Positions 17,887-27,172 of a DNA stretch of 51,048 nt are shown piece after piece. The stretch comes from an uncultured Fidelibacterota bacterium. GTDB taxonomy: Bacteria > Fidelibacterota > Marinisomatia > Marinisomatales > TCS55. The position numbers and the translations under genes are program-made. Every line of letters begins with the position of its first letter. The stretch's first letter is position 1. The stretch spans positions 1 through 51,048 of the forward strand of contig CAJVYU010000007.1 in NCBI GenBank assembly GCA_913009735.1. Reading direction: 5' to 3'. Under the pieces are notes generated by a model. The model saw only the letters and a list, made by a program, of their open reading frames with translations, searched no databases and was not told the origin of the DNA.

Positions 17887-19320
17887 ATGAAAATATTATC
17901 TTTTAGAATCATTAAGACACTTATCTTTTTAAGTGGATTGTTAGCAACAGCATTTGGCTCTGAGAATATGCCCCATGGTACCCCCCATCTTGATGGAAGC
18001 GTTTTATCAATATTTTGGGTCATTCCGTTTGCCGGCATATTGCTTTCCATAGCACTCTTCCCATTAATAGCACCCCAATTCTGGCATCGTCATTTTGGAA
18101 AAGTGTCACTATTCTGGGCAGCAGTATTTATCATTCCGTTTTCGATAAAAGAAGGAATGGTGATAACCGTTTATGAATTAGTTCATGTATCTTTATTAGA
18201 ATACATTCCCTTTATCATTTTATTATTAGCTCTTTTTACGATTTCCGGAGGTGTTCGTTTAACCGGTTCGTTGGTCGGAAAACCTGTCACTAATCTATTG
18301 CTCATTCTTACCGGTACCCTATTTGCAAGTTGGATGGGAACGACTGGCGCCGCAATGTTATTAATTCGTCCAATAATCCGGGCAAATGCAGATCGGAAGT
18401 ATAAGGTACATACGATTGTTTTCTTTATTTTTCTCGTTGCAAATATAGGCGGTTCATTAACACCTCTTGGTGATCCTCCATTATTCTTAGGGTTTTTAAA
18501 GGGAGTAGATTTTTTCTGGACAACATTTGCCATGTTTAAACCGATGTTAGTCATGGTAGTATCTTTACTGACAATATATTATGTACTGGATTCCTATTTT
18601 TATAAAAAAGAAAACCAGATTGAAATTCCGGAAGGAAACCATAAAATTGGGCTGGAAGGGAAACTTAACCTTCTATTATTATTGGGTGTCATTTCATCAG
18701 TGTTATTAAGTGGATTTTGGAATCCGGGTATTCATTTCAAGGTATTTTATGTTAATGTGGAATTGCAGAATTTTGCCAGGGATTTTCTTTTACTATGTCT
18801 GACATTTATCAGCTGGAAAATAACGTCACAGGCTGTTCGTGAAGCTAATGAATATACGTGGTTCCCCATTGTTGAAGTTGCCAAGCTTTTTGCAGCTATA
18901 TTTGTCACTATTATTCCCGCCATCGCTATTTTGAAAGCAGGGACACACGGCGCATTGTCATCGGTAATAGAATCGGTTTCCAGGGATGGCGAACCGGTTA
19001 ACTACATGTATTTCTGGCTGACAGGAATGTTATCCAGTTTTCTTGATAATGCACCGACATATCTGGTATTTTTTAATACTGCCGGGGGAGATCCTATTAC
19101 ATTAATGACAGCTCAACATAACACATTGCTGGCTATTTCTGCCGGAGCAGTCTTTATGGGTGCTAATACGTATATTGGAAATGCACCCAATTTTATGGTC
19201 AAGTCCATTGCCGAGTCTTCCGGAATTAAAATGCCCAGTTTCTTTGGATATTTTCTTAAATATTCATTACCCATTTTATTTCCATTATATATTATTGTAA
19301 CCTATATTTTCTTTGTATGA
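17887..19320 (+). CDS. nhaD: Na+/H+ antiporter, NhaD family
   Basis: Inner-membrane antiporter of the ion transporter (ArsB/NhaD/CitM) superfamily that expels Na+ in exchange for protons. The 477-residue polytopic protein has the conserved half-repeat motifs WMGTTGAAMLLIRP and NIGGSLTPLGDPPLFLGF in the first half and SSFLDNAPTYLVFFN in the second. The N-terminus (residues 1-25) looks like a signal-like hydrophobic segment. Its place next to the Na+-NQR genes suggests a role in balancing sodium and proton gradients. It overlaps the next gene by ATGA. Confidence 0.88.
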   Translation: MKILSFRIIKTLIFLSGLLATAFGSENMPHGTPHLDGSVLSIFWVIPFAGILLSIALFPLIAPQFWHRHFGKVSLFWAAVFIIPFSIKEGMVITVYELVHVSLLEYIPFIILLLALFTISGGVRLTGSLVGKPVTNLLLILTGTLFASWMGTTGAAMLLIRPIIRANADRKYKVHTIVFFIFLVANIGGSLTPLGDPPLFLGFLKGVDFFWTTFAMFKPMLVMVVSLLTIYYVLDSYFYKKENQIEIPEGNHKIGLEGKLNLLLLLGVISSVLLSGFWNPGIHFKVFYVNVELQNFARDFLLLCLTFISWKITSQAVREANEYTWFPIVEVAKLFAAIFVTIIPAIAILKAGTHGALSSVIESVSRDGEPVNYMYFWLTGMLSSFLDNAPTYLVFFNTAGGDPITLMTAQHNTLLAISAGAVFMGANTYIGNAPNFMVKSIAESSGIKMPSFFGYFLKYSLPILFPLYIIVTYIFFV

Positions 19321-19859
19321 GGATTTCTAAAGTGACAACTCGCACAGGTGACCGGGGTGAAACCGGGTTGGGCGATGGCAGCAGAGTGCAGAAAGATGAC
19401 ATCCGTATCCAATGTCTTGGAGCAATTGATGAATTGAATTCATTTATTGGATTTGGGAAAGCAGTTGTAAAAAACGAAGCCATCATTTTGTTTCTGGATA
19501 GCATCCAACAGGACTTGTTTAACATTGGGGGTGAATTATCCATTCCGGGGAAAGAAATAATGGCTGTGGATGTTAATAGAATTGTGGAATTGGAAAGCAA
19601 AGTTTTGGAATGGAATGAAGATCTGCCTCCATTAAAAGAATTTATTTTACCGGGCGGGACTGAAACCTCCTCCAGAATGCATTTAGCACGGACATCTGCC
19701 CGAAGAGCAGAAAGGAAACTGATCCAACTGCATCGGTCAGAACCTGTTTCAGATCATTGCGTCATGTATTTTAACAGGTTATCAGATGTATTTTTTGTAT
19801 TAGCCAGGAAACTTCAAAGCGAAGAGGGTGTTAACGAAAAGCAATGGAAGCATGAATGA
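19317..19859 (+). CDS. pduO: ATP:cob(I)alamin adenosyltransferase, PduO/MMAB type
   Basis: Makes adenosylcobalamin from cob(I)alamin and ATP. The N-terminal P-loop-like motif TRTGDRGETGLGDG binds ATP; GAIDELNSFIG and the helical region with RRAERKL and FNRLSDVFFVLAR are family signatures. At 180 residues it is normal length. It probably serves the B12-dependent methylmalonyl-CoA mutase encoded at 28947-30605. Start ATG overlaps nhaD, suggesting co-transcription. The last 119 bases are duplicated at 20477-20595. Confidence 0.93.
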   Translation: MRISKVTTRTGDRGETGLGDGSRVQKDDIRIQCLGAIDELNSFIGFGKAVVKNEAIILFLDSIQQDLFNIGGELSIPGKEIMAVDVNRIVELESKVLEWNEDLPPLKEFILPGGTETSSRMHLARTSARRAERKLIQLHRSEPVSDHCVMYFNRLSDVFFVLARKLQSEEGVNEKQWKHE

Positions 19860-19881
19860 AAAAATGATTTCAATGTCCAAA
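19741..19881 (+). repeat. Source copy of duplicated pduO 3' end and downstream flank
   Basis: Bases 19741-19859 match 20477-20595 without gaps and with about 12 mismatches. Bases 19847-19881 (GAAGCATGAAT...GATTTCAATGTCCAAA) match 20372-20406 with about three mismatches. The second copies lie on the far side of hicAB, in swapped order. Confidence 0.85.
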
Positions 19882-19949
19882 AACGTAGCATAGGAACGGA
19901 CTATACGGGTACTTTGTGATTATATTTGATATTAAGTAAATTTATTCAA

Positions 19950-20135
19950 GTGAAAGTTCGTCAGATAATAAAAATGATTAAACAAGATGGTTGGTTTTTG
20001 ATTAGGACACGTGGAAGTCATCATCAATACAAACATTCCTTAAAAACAGGTTTAGTAACTATTCCTGGAAAACCAAACGATGAACTTGCACCCGGGACCT
20101 TAAACAGCATTCTAAAACAAGCAGGGTTAAAATAA
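19950..20135 (+). CDS. hicA: Type II toxin HicA (mRNA interferase)
   Basis: Small double-stranded-RNA-binding-fold toxin predicted to cleave mRNA. The GTG at 19950 gives the canonical 61-residue form starting MKVRQIIKMIKQDGW; an upstream in-frame TTG (19926) adds only a non-conserved leader. The catalytic His is in RGSHHQYKH (His24), and the C-terminal GTLNSILKQAGL is typical. Its stop overlaps the hicB start by one base, the standard toxin-antitoxin arrangement. Confidence 0.9.
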   Translation: MKVRQIIKMIKQDGWFLIRTRGSHHQYKHSLKTGLVTIPGKPNDELAPGTLNSILKQAGLK

Positions 20136-20347
20136 TGGACTACTTAATTGTCATTGAAGAAACAAAAACTGGTTTTTCAGCATATTCACCAGATATTACA
20201 GGTTGTATTTCTACCGGAAAATCAAAAGATGAAGTTGAAAAAAATATGAAAGAGGCAATCGAATTTCATCTGGATGGTTTGCGTGAAGAAGGATATAGTA
20301 TCCCCAAACCACATTCATACGCAGCCAATATTACAGTGCCTGTATAA
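20135..20347 (+). CDS. hicB: HicB-family antitoxin (short form)
   Basis: Partially degraded RNase H-fold antitoxin that neutralises HicA. The 70-residue product shows the family core: a first strand YLIVIEE, then GFSAYSPDITGCISTGKSKDEV and a helix with MKEAIEFHLDGLREEG. It lacks a C-terminal DNA-binding domain, so autoregulation, if any, would need another mechanism. Translationally coupled to hicA. Confidence 0.88.
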   Translation: MDYLIVIEETKTGFSAYSPDITGCISTGKSKDEVEKNMKEAIEFHLDGLREEGYSIPKPHSYAANITVPV

Positions 20348-20756
20348 TCTACCGGTCAACCGGAAACGATAGAAGCATGAATCATAAAACGATTTCAATG
20401 TCCAAAGGTGCATCAACGCGATATCCTTGTCCCGGCAGAAAACCTTAGAGATTTACTACATTAGGCCAAGATACTTAACCTGTTTCAGATTATTGCATCA
20501 TGTATTTTAACCGGTTATCAGATGTATTTTTTGTATTAGCCAAGAAACTTCAGAGCAAAGTGGGTGTTGATGAAGAACAATGGAAGCATGAGTGATTAAC
20601 CCTCCTTCATTATTTTGGTGTATTTTTTGAGCTGAATTATTATTAAACTTTTACTTTAACATGATCGAATGGACTATTCTCATATTTTTCAGCTAAAAAT
20701 GAAACAATCTCCTGATGCTAATAGCAGAGATATTATTATTCGTAGGATTAGATAAT
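20348..20756. other. Non-coding region with scrambled remnants of the pduO tail
   Basis: About 400 bases without an intact gene. It holds the 35-base flank repeat (20372-20406), unmatched sequence, and the pduO 3' fragment (20477-20595). The remainder (20596-20756) is AT-rich and probably carries the promoter of the next gene, but no clear promoter motif is seen. Confidence 0.7.
20477..20595 (+). pseudogene. Truncated adenosyltransferase gene fragment (3' end only)
   Basis: Encodes only the last ~38 codons of a PduO-type protein (SDYCIMYFNRLSDVFFVLAK, ending QWKHE) in an intact frame with stop. Differences from the full gene are mostly synonymous or conservative (His/Tyr, Val/Ile, Arg/Lys, Asn/Asp). 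This suggests it diverged while functional, for example in a related strain, before truncation. No start or upstream homology is present. Confidence 0.8.
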
Positions 20757-21698
20757 ATGAGCTATCAAAAACAAAAAAGATTACTACTACTTTATTTATT
20801 ATTTGTCTGTGTTTGTTTTGGTCAAGATTCTTTATGGCAAAATATCGTTTATCCAAAACAACCCACTACAAATATCGTCGTATTTGATAATGAGGACAGC
20901 ACTTTTGCTATGAATTTTTCTACCCGAGAAATATTTTTTAGGGGTGCACATAAAGAAACAGACATAATTTTATCTACACAAGGTAAATATTTCATCGTTT
21001 TTAAGAATGAAGAACCTTTTCTTTCATTATTTGATTATGAAGGAAGATTAATCAATTCATGGGAATTTTCAGAATTAAACGGAATTAAAGGTTCTATATT
21101 TCTTGTTTCTGATTTTGATGGCTCTATTATTATTATAAGTGATTTAAAAGGTATTATATCCCTAATTAATCATCAATCAAACACAATAACTCAACAATAT
21201 CTTACGGAGCCAGGGGGGAAATTTATTAATTGTGAATTATGGGGCTATTTGAATAAAGAAGGGGATATTTTATTTTTACCTGTGATGCGAGACTTTAAAA
21301 AGACTGTTGCTCCAAATGTTTCTTCTATAAGAGCATTTAAAATTCCGTCTTTAGAGATCATGTGGCATCAAGATTTTTCTGCAATTTTATCGGAAAATGA
21401 AGATGTTAGTGCAATATCCACTAAAAGTTCAGCAAGCGGGTTTTACACTTTTGTTAATTTGAATATTGAGAATATATCTGAAAATAAAAAAACGATTGTA
21501 TCATTATTATTAAATAATAAAGGTGAAATTATTGGCCGTTATGATGGGTTACAAACCGCATCAGATCTTGTATTTTTTAATGAAGAACAGAATCAACTTT
21601 ATATACAGTCTCATTTAGGTAAATATACGGGTGAAGTATTTATCGATTTAGATACCGGTAAAATAGTTGATTGGATCCATAGAAGAAATATTAAGTAG
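20757..21698 (+). CDS. Secreted protein of unknown function
   Basis: Not recognised. The 313-residue form from ATG 20757 begins with a clear signal peptide (basic MSYQKQKR, then a Leu/Val-rich core, cleavage likely after CFG). The body has repeated short hydrophobic strands interrupted by charged turns (SLFDYEGRLINSW, ISLINHQSN, FIDLDTGKIVDW), a pattern suggestive of a beta-propeller or other all-beta periplasmic protein. No catalytic motif or membrane anchor is evident. The gene is more AT-rich than its neighbours. An in-frame ATG at 20715 would bury the signal peptide. Confidence 0.7.
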   Translation: MSYQKQKRLLLLYLLFVCVCFGQDSLWQNIVYPKQPTTNIVVFDNEDSTFAMNFSTREIFFRGAHKETDIILSTQGKYFIVFKNEEPFLSLFDYEGRLINSWEFSELNGIKGSIFLVSDFDGSIIIISDLKGIISLINHQSNTITQQYLTEPGGKFINCELWGYLNKEGDILFLPVMRDFKKTVAPNVSSIRAFKIPSLEIMWHQDFSAILSENEDVSAISTKSSASGFYTFVNLNIENISENKKTIVSLLLNNKGEIIGRYDGLQTASDLVFFNEEQNQLYIQSHLGKYTGEVFIDLDTGKIVDWIHRRNIK

Positions 21699-21807
21699 AC
21701 GTTCTCTGTTCATTCTCCTAATTCATTAGGAATTAATTGTGTCTTTCCCACGTGTATTGTTAGCCTGAAATCGGCTAAATTCCAGACTTAAAAAAATTGT
21801 ATTAATC

Positions 21808-22803
21808 ATGGACTGGAAAAATATAAATAAAATCATTAGTGCGTCAAAGCGGATTTTATTGACGACGCATGAAAATCCTGACGGGGACGGATTGGGATCT
21901 GCGTCAGCCATGTATTATCATTTACAAGAAGAGGGGATAGATTGTAAAATTATTAATTGTGCACATCTTCAGGAAGAGTATGATTTTTTGAATAAAGATC
22001 AGATTTTTGAATTGTATAATTCAGATGAACACAATGAATGGCTGCGACAATGCGATTTAGCTATCATTTTCGATGTAGGGGATTTTAAACGGCTGCGAAA
22101 GATTAAAGATGTCATTGAAAAATACAATATTAAAACAATGAATATTGACCACCATCCCCATCCGGAAAATCATCCATTTACCTATAATATAGTCGACATT
22201 AAATCCGCCGCTACCGGTTCGATGCTTTTTGAATATTTCAAACAATATAGAAGTAGACCTTTAACGAAAAATATATGTGAAGGTATTTACACTGCAGTGA
22301 TGACGGATACCGGTTCGTTTCGGTATTCTAATACGGATAAAACATGCCATGAAATTGCCATTGCGTGTTTGGCTGTCGGTGTAGATACAAGTAAAATTTA
22401 TCAGAATGTTTATGAGTCAAAGCCCCAGAGCAGTGTGCGATTACTGGGGAAGATCATTGATAACTTGACATTTGAGAATGATGGCATTTTCGCCTGGTTT
22501 ACGATTGATAAAGCCATGCTCGATTCTGCCGGTGCGAGCCCGGCAGATGTAGACGGTTTTACTGATTTTGTTCGTACGATTAAGGGCGTCGAGGTTTCAG
22601 TGATGATTTTTGAAAATGGAAGTGACACGTGTAGAATAAATTTTCGATCTAAAGGAAAATATACTGTGAACGATGTCGCCAAAGCTATGGGCGGAGGCGG
22701 TCATAAATTTGCTGCAGGGGCAATAGTCCGGGGAGATAAAGAAACCATTATTCCTCAAGTTGTCAAAGCAGTAAAAGCATCTTTAAAAAAGCAATCTGTC
22801 TAA
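21808..22803 (+). CDS. nrnA: DHH-family phosphoesterase, NrnA-like (oligoribonuclease / pAp phosphatase)
   Basis: Predicted cytoplasmic Mn2+-dependent phosphoesterase that degrades nanoRNA and/or dephosphorylates pAp; in some organisms such enzymes also act on cyclic dinucleotide products such as pApA. Motif I HENPDGDGLGSA (residues 21-32), the DHH motif at 114-116, motif IV MTDTGSFRYSNT and the DHHA1-domain GGGGHKFAAGA near the C-terminus are all present. The 331-residue length fits. The c-di-AMP synthase gene at 43004 makes a role in pApA turnover possible but unproven. The ispH start follows its stop by one base. Confidence 0.85.
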   Translation: MDWKNINKIISASKRILLTTHENPDGDGLGSASAMYYHLQEEGIDCKIINCAHLQEEYDFLNKDQIFELYNSDEHNEWLRQCDLAIIFDVGDFKRLRKIKDVIEKYNIKTMNIDHHPHPENHPFTYNIVDIKSAATGSMLFEYFKQYRSRPLTKNICEGIYTAVMTDTGSFRYSNTDKTCHEIAIACLAVGVDTSKIYQNVYESKPQSSVRLLGKIIDNLTFENDGIFAWFTIDKAMLDSAGASPADVDGFTDFVRTIKGVEVSVMIFENGSDTCRINFRSKGKYTVNDVAKAMGGGGHKFAAGAIVRGDKETIIPQVVKAVKASLKKQSV

Positions 22804-22804
22804 A

Positions 22805-23668
22805 ATGAAAATCATTATAGCCAAAGATGCCGGTTATTGTTTTGGTGTTCGTGACGCCGTAAGCCTGGCTTATGATACAGCTCAAAAATATGGTGACGTT
22901 TATATGCTTGGCCATATCGTTCATAATGAGAATGTTGTAAAAAACCTCGATAAAGCCGGTGCAAAAGTGGTGCGAAAACTGGATGATGTTCCAGATGCAA
23001 AACCGATTCTTTTCCGTGCCCATGGTACCGCAACGAGCGTTTGGGATAATGCTCAACAAAAGAAAATGAATATTATTGATGCAACATGTCCCTTGGTGAA
23101 GGAAATCCATTATGAAGCCAGAACGCTTGAAAAGGAAGGGCGAAATATTATTATTATCGGGGATCATGGACATGATGAAGTTGTCGGAATAGCCAGTCAA
23201 GTCGAAAATCCTATTATTATTGCAAATCCGGATGAGGCGCGGCAATTACGAAAAATGAAAAAAGCAGGTGTTGTCAGCCAGTCAACACAAACCATCGAAA
23301 ATGTTCAGGAAATTATAAATATTCTCATGACAAAAGTATTTGACTTACGTTTTGTTAATACAATATGTTTTCCAACGAAACGAAATCAACAACAGTTAAA
23401 AGATTTATCGGAAAAATGCGATGTAATGATCATTATCGGTTCGTTCACTAGTGCAAATTCTATGCGATTAACTCAACTGGCAAAAGAACGAAATAAACGA
23501 TCGTACCAAGTAACGTGTGCGAATGATTTAGATAAAAATTGGTTCAACGATTCTGACGTTGTTGGTATTTCAGCCGGCGCATCCACTCCAAATAACATTA
23601 TTGAAAAAGTAACGATTCGTATTAAAAGTTTTACAAAAAATCTTGAAGAGGAATTAGTCTATGAGTAA
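22805..23668 (+). CDS. ispH: 4-hydroxy-3-methylbut-2-enyl diphosphate reductase
   Basis: Last enzyme of the MEP isoprenoid pathway; a [4Fe-4S] enzyme making IPP and DMAPP from HMBPP. The three cluster cysteines are Cys12 (AGYCFGV), Cys95 (DATCPLV) and Cys188 (NTICFPT). Substrate-binding histidines appear in [12 protein letters not shown] and DHGHDEV, with SANSMRL near the C-terminus. Length 287 is normal. Its 3' end overlaps pdxS by eight bases. Confidence 0.96.
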   Translation: MKIIIAKDAGYCFGVRDAVSLAYDTAQKYGDVYMLGHIVHNENVVKNLDKAGAKVVRKLDDVPDAKPILFRAHGTATSVWDNAQQKKMNIIDATCPLVKEIHYEARTLEKEGRNIIIIGDHGHDEVVGIASQVENPIIIANPDEARQLRKMKKAGVVSQSTQTIENVQEIINILMTKVFDLRFVNTICFPTKRNQQQLKDLSEKCDVMIIIGSFTSANSMRLTQLAKERNKRSYQVTCANDLDKNWFNDSDVVGISAGASTPNNIIEKVTIRIKSFTKNLEEELVYE

Positions 23669-24542
23669 AGAACAATTTGAAGTAAAAATTGGTTTAGCAG
23701 AAATGCTGAAGGGGGGCGTCATTATGGACGTTATGAACCCGGAACAGGCACGCATTGCAGAAGATGCAGGTGCTGTGGCTGTTATGGCATTGGAACGCAT
23801 TCCCGCATTGATTCGTAAAGAAGGCGGTATTTCCCGCATGAGCGATCCAAAAATGATTAAAGATATTCAAAATGAAGTCTCTATTCCTGTGATGGCTAAA
23901 GTTCGCATTGGGCATTTTGCTGAAGCACAAATATTAGAAGCGTTAGAAGTGGATTTCATTGATGAGAGTGAAGTCCTGACACCAGCGGATGAACATAATC
24001 ATATCTGGAAACATGATTTTAAAGTACCATTTGTTTGCGGTTGCCGTGATCTGGGAGAAGCTCTGCGTCGTATCGGCGAAGGTGCGGCTATGATTCGAAC
24101 GAAAGGTGAGGCCGGTAGCGGCAATATTGTTGAAGCAGTACGTCATATGAGAAAAGTGATAAGTCAAATTAAAGAATTAACGGTCATGAATCAGGATCTA
24201 CTGATGGCGCGGGCGAAAGAATTAGGTGCACCGTTCACCCTGGTCCAACAGGTGGCGAAGTTGGGTAAATTGCCTGTACCAAATTTTGCGGCCGGAGGCA
24301 TAGCCACTCCTGCGGACGCGTCTCTCATGATGCAACTAGGTGCAGGAACTGTTTTCGTTGGATCGGGCATTTTTATGAGCGAAGATCCTTCTGCCAGAGC
24401 CAAAGCAATTGTTGAAGCTGTCGCATATTATGATGATCCGAAAAAATTGTCCGAAATTTCTTTTGGCTTAAAGAAAGCCATGGAAGGACTGGATATTGCT
24501 AAAATACCGGATGAAGAGCGCCTTCAGGAAAGAGGCTGGTGA
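23661..24542 (+). CDS. pdxS: Pyridoxal 5'-phosphate synthase, synthase subunit
   Basis: TIM-barrel subunit of the DXP-independent PLP synthase; condenses ribose 5-phosphate, glyceraldehyde 3-phosphate and ammonia. The catalytic residues are visible: Asp23 (MDVMNPEQA), Lys80 (VMAKVRIGH) and Lys148 ([10 protein letters not shown]). [12 protein letters not shown] and [12 protein letters not shown] form the phosphate site. Length 293 is normal. It partners with pdxT, separated here by 138 bases. Confidence 0.97.
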   Translation: MSKEQFEVKIGLAEMLKGGVIMDVMNPEQARIAEDAGAVAVMALERIPALIRKEGGISRMSDPKMIKDIQNEVSIPVMAKVRIGHFAEAQILEALEVDFIDESEVLTPADEHNHIWKHDFKVPFVCGCRDLGEALRRIGEGAAMIRTKGEAGSGNIVEAVRHMRKVISQIKELTVMNQDLLMARAKELGAPFTLVQQVAKLGKLPVPNFAAGGIATPADASLMMQLGAGTVFVGSGIFMSEDPSARAKAIVEAVAYYDDPKKLSEISFGLKKAMEGLDIAKIPDEERLQERGW

Positions 24543-24680
24543 ATTGTGATTGGTACACAGGTAGAGCTGTAACTTTTCGGAAGTTAGAGTTTAGCAGAAA
24601 AAATTTGTGATGTTTGTTTACTTATGATATTATCTACTAATATTTCTGCAGAGATTTGATAATAAGAAGAAAGTGGTAAT
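24543..24680. other. Gap between pdxS and pdxT
   Basis: 138 bases without an ORF. AT-rich. No terminator or recognised riboswitch is seen. The pdxT ribosome-binding site (AAGAAGAAAG) is at its end. Confidence 0.4.
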
Positions 24681-25280
24681 ATGAAGATCGGTATTTTAGC
24701 TTTACAAGGCGACTATGAAAAGCATACTCAAATCTTGGATCAACTTGGATTAGACCCAATTTTAGTTCGATATCCTATTGAATTACTGGATATAGAAGGA
24801 CTTATCATCCCCGGAGGAGAATCGACCACATTAACCCATTTAATGAAACGAATGAATTTTTATGAAACAATGATTGATTTTGCAAAAGAAAAACCGATTC
24901 TTGGTACATGCGCGGGATTGATCATGATGGCAAAAGTAGCCAATCATAATCTTGTAAAGCCGTTGGAGTTACTTGATATTGAAGTGGATCGCAATGGATA
25001 TGGCCGACAAATTCATTCATTCATAGAATATTTACCTATTCAATTGAACAATCATATTGAAAACATACCCGCAACATTTATTCGTGCTCCCAAAATCTCA
25101 AAAATAGGTAAGGGAGTGGAAATATTAGCCGAATACAATGGGGAAATCTGTGCAGTTAAACAGGGTAAACACGTAGGTTTAGCATTTCACCCCGAATTAG
25201 ATGGAGTTTCTATTTTCCATAAATTTGCATTTATTTCAAATTCTATTTCTTCCAACAAGGAAAAACCACATGCAGCTTGA
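24681..25280 (+). CDS. pdxT: Pyridoxal 5'-phosphate synthase, glutaminase subunit
   Basis: Class I glutamine amidotransferase that supplies ammonia to PdxS. The PGGESTT motif (residues 45-50), nucleophile Cys77 in GTCAGL and the His/Glu pair in FHPEL are intact. Length 199 is normal. It overlaps the dxs start by 11 bases. Confidence 0.96.
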   Translation: MKIGILALQGDYEKHTQILDQLGLDPILVRYPIELLDIEGLIIPGGESTTLTHLMKRMNFYETMIDFAKEKPILGTCAGLIMMAKVANHNLVKPLELLDIEVDRNGYGRQIHSFIEYLPIQLNNHIENIPATFIRAPKISKIGKGVEILAEYNGEICAVKQGKHVGLAFHPELDGVSIFHKFAFISNSISSNKEKPHAA

Positions 25281-27165
25281 ATTACTACCCAATATAAAAT
25301 CACCACATGATATCAAAGAGTTTGATTTATCACACCTCAAGCAATTGTGTAGTGAAATTCGTCAATATACGATTGATGTTGTGACAAAAACCGGCGGACA
25401 TTTGGCTCCAACGTTAGGCGTTGTTGAATTGACCGTAGCACTTCATTATGTCTTTGATACACCCAATGATAAGCTGGTTTGGGATGTGGGACACCAGGGC
25501 TATGCCCATAAAATCATCACCGGTCGCTTTGAGGAGTTTAAAACCAACCGTCAGTACAAAGGCCTGAGCGGCTTTTTAAAACGGGCGGAAAGTGAATATG
25601 ATGTGTTTGGTGCCGGTCACGCATCCACCTCTATTTCTGCTGCATTGGGAATTGCGGCTGCCCGGGATCATCATAAGGATAATTTTCGAGTCTGCGCTAT
25701 TATCGGCGATGGGTCTATGACCGGAGGCCTGGCATACGAAGGCTTGAATAATGCAGGTCATCTTCGTAAGCAATTGCTCGTCATTTTAAATGACAATGCA
25801 ATGTCCATCAGCCCCAATTTGGGAGCTATGAGGACCTATTTAACACATGTGATTACCAATCCTCTTTATAACCGGGTCCGTGATGAAATCTGGAAATTGA
25901 CAGGACAAGTACCCGGCGGTAAAAAGATTATACGTTCTTTTTTAAAAAAAGTGGAAGAAGGATTAAAAAATATGATTGTTCCGGGTATAATTTTCGATGA
26001 ACTGGGCTTTCGATATTTCGGTCCTATTGATGGTCATAATATGGATGAAATAATCCGTACTCTCAATAATATTAAGGATATCAAAACGCCGGTCCTCCTT
26101 CATATTGTCACCAAAAAAGGGAAAGGTATGGATTTGGCAGAACAAGATCCGGTTAGTTATCATGGCGTGAAGGGGACACCCATTCCCAGTATTAATGGCC
26201 AGCAGGAATCATCATCTTCCGTACCGTCTTTTCAAACAGTGTTTGGTCATTTATCAAGAGAAGTCGCCCGGAATAATGATGAAGTGGTGTGTGTGACCGC
26301 TGCGATGCGTGAGGGGACAGGGTTGGTTCCTTATGCAAAAGAATTTCCGAATCGATTTTATGATGTAGGTATCGCTGAGGGGCATGCGGTAACATTTGCC
26401 GCCGGCCTTGCAGCCGAAGGTATGCGGCCGATCTGTGCCATCTATTCAACATTTTTACAGAGAGCATTTGATCACGTTGTGCACGATGTATCCATTCAGC
26501 ATTTGCCTGTGATTTTCTGCATGGACCGAGCCGGAATCGCCGGTGAAGATGGCCCCACTCATCACGGAGCTTTGGATATTTCCTATTTACGTTGTATTCA
26601 GGATATGATCGTTGCGTCACCTAAAAATGGTGATCAGTTCCGCAATCTTTTATATACGGCATTAAACTATAAGGATGGTCCATTTGCCATTCGTTATCCA
26701 AAAGCCGGTTCAGTTGTGTTCAATGAACATGGCCAAGCCGAGTTACTCCCCATAGGCAATTGGGAAATTGAAAGGCATGGAAAAGGTTTAGTTATTTTAG
26801 CAGTGGGCCCCTTTGTCTATGATGCTGTTCAAGCAGCAGAATATCTTGACTCACAAGGCATATCATGTGAGGTTGTGAATTGCCAATTCATCAAACCGAT
26901 GGATGAAGCATATTTAGAATCAATTATTGGGAAATTTTCGACAGTTGTGACGATTGAAGAAGGAGTCATTTCAGGAGGGTTTGGAGATGGAGTCGCTGCC
27001 TGGCTGTCAGAGAATGGATTTGGCGGTGTAGTTAAACGGCTGGGATTACCGGATGAATTTGTCGAACATGGGCCACGTCTTCTTCTTTTGGAAAAATTAG
27101 GTTTAGATAAAAACGGTCTCATAAAAACAGTAAAGAAACTAGTGTCCAATGTAACTATTCCCTGA
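25270..27165 (+). CDS. dxs: 1-deoxy-D-xylulose-5-phosphate synthase
   Basis: First enzyme of the MEP isoprenoid pathway; thiamine-diphosphate-dependent condensation of pyruvate and glyceraldehyde 3-phosphate. Motifs: VGHQGYAHKIITGR, the ThDP motif GDGSMTGG...NNAGH..LNDNAMSIS, the transketolase-like GIAEGHAV and DRAGIAGEDGPTHHG. The ATG at 25270 is chosen over ATG 25201 because it gives the usual 631-residue length, has AAGGA upstream and avoids a long overlap with pdxT. Confidence 0.96.
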   Translation: MQLELLPNIKSPHDIKEFDLSHLKQLCSEIRQYTIDVVTKTGGHLAPTLGVVELTVALHYVFDTPNDKLVWDVGHQGYAHKIITGRFEEFKTNRQYKGLSGFLKRAESEYDVFGAGHASTSISAALGIAAARDHHKDNFRVCAIIGDGSMTGGLAYEGLNNAGHLRKQLLVILNDNAMSISPNLGAMRTYLTHVITNPLYNRVRDEIWKLTGQVPGGKKIIRSFLKKVEEGLKNMIVPGIIFDELGFRYFGPIDGHNMDEIIRTLNNIKDIKTPVLLHIVTKKGKGMDLAEQDPVSYHGVKGTPIPSINGQQESSSSVPSFQTVFGHLSREVARNNDEVVCVTAAMREGTGLVPYAKEFPNRFYDVGIAEGHAVTFAAGLAAEGMRPICAIYSTFLQRAFDHVVHDVSIQHLPVIFCMDRAGIAGEDGPTHHGALDISYLRCIQDMIVASPKNGDQFRNLLYTALNYKDGPFAIRYPKAGSVVFNEHGQAELLPIGNWEIERHGKGLVILAVGPFVYDAVQAAEYLDSQGISCEVVNCQFIKPMDEAYLESIIGKFSTVVTIEEGVISGGFGDGVAAWLSENGFGGVVKRLGLPDEFVEHGPRLLLLEKLGLDKNGLIKTVKKLVSNVTIP

Positions 27166-27172
27166 CAGTAGT

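Noticed and set aside
21717-21730. CCTAAT/ATTAGG dyad after the secreted-protein gene as a terminator
   Set aside because: Stem is short and AT-rich with a 2-base loop and no T-run follows.
25201-25269. Upstream start for dxs adding 23 residues
   Set aside because: It would overlap pdxT by 80 bases and add a leader absent from the family; ATG 25270 has a proper ribosome-binding site.
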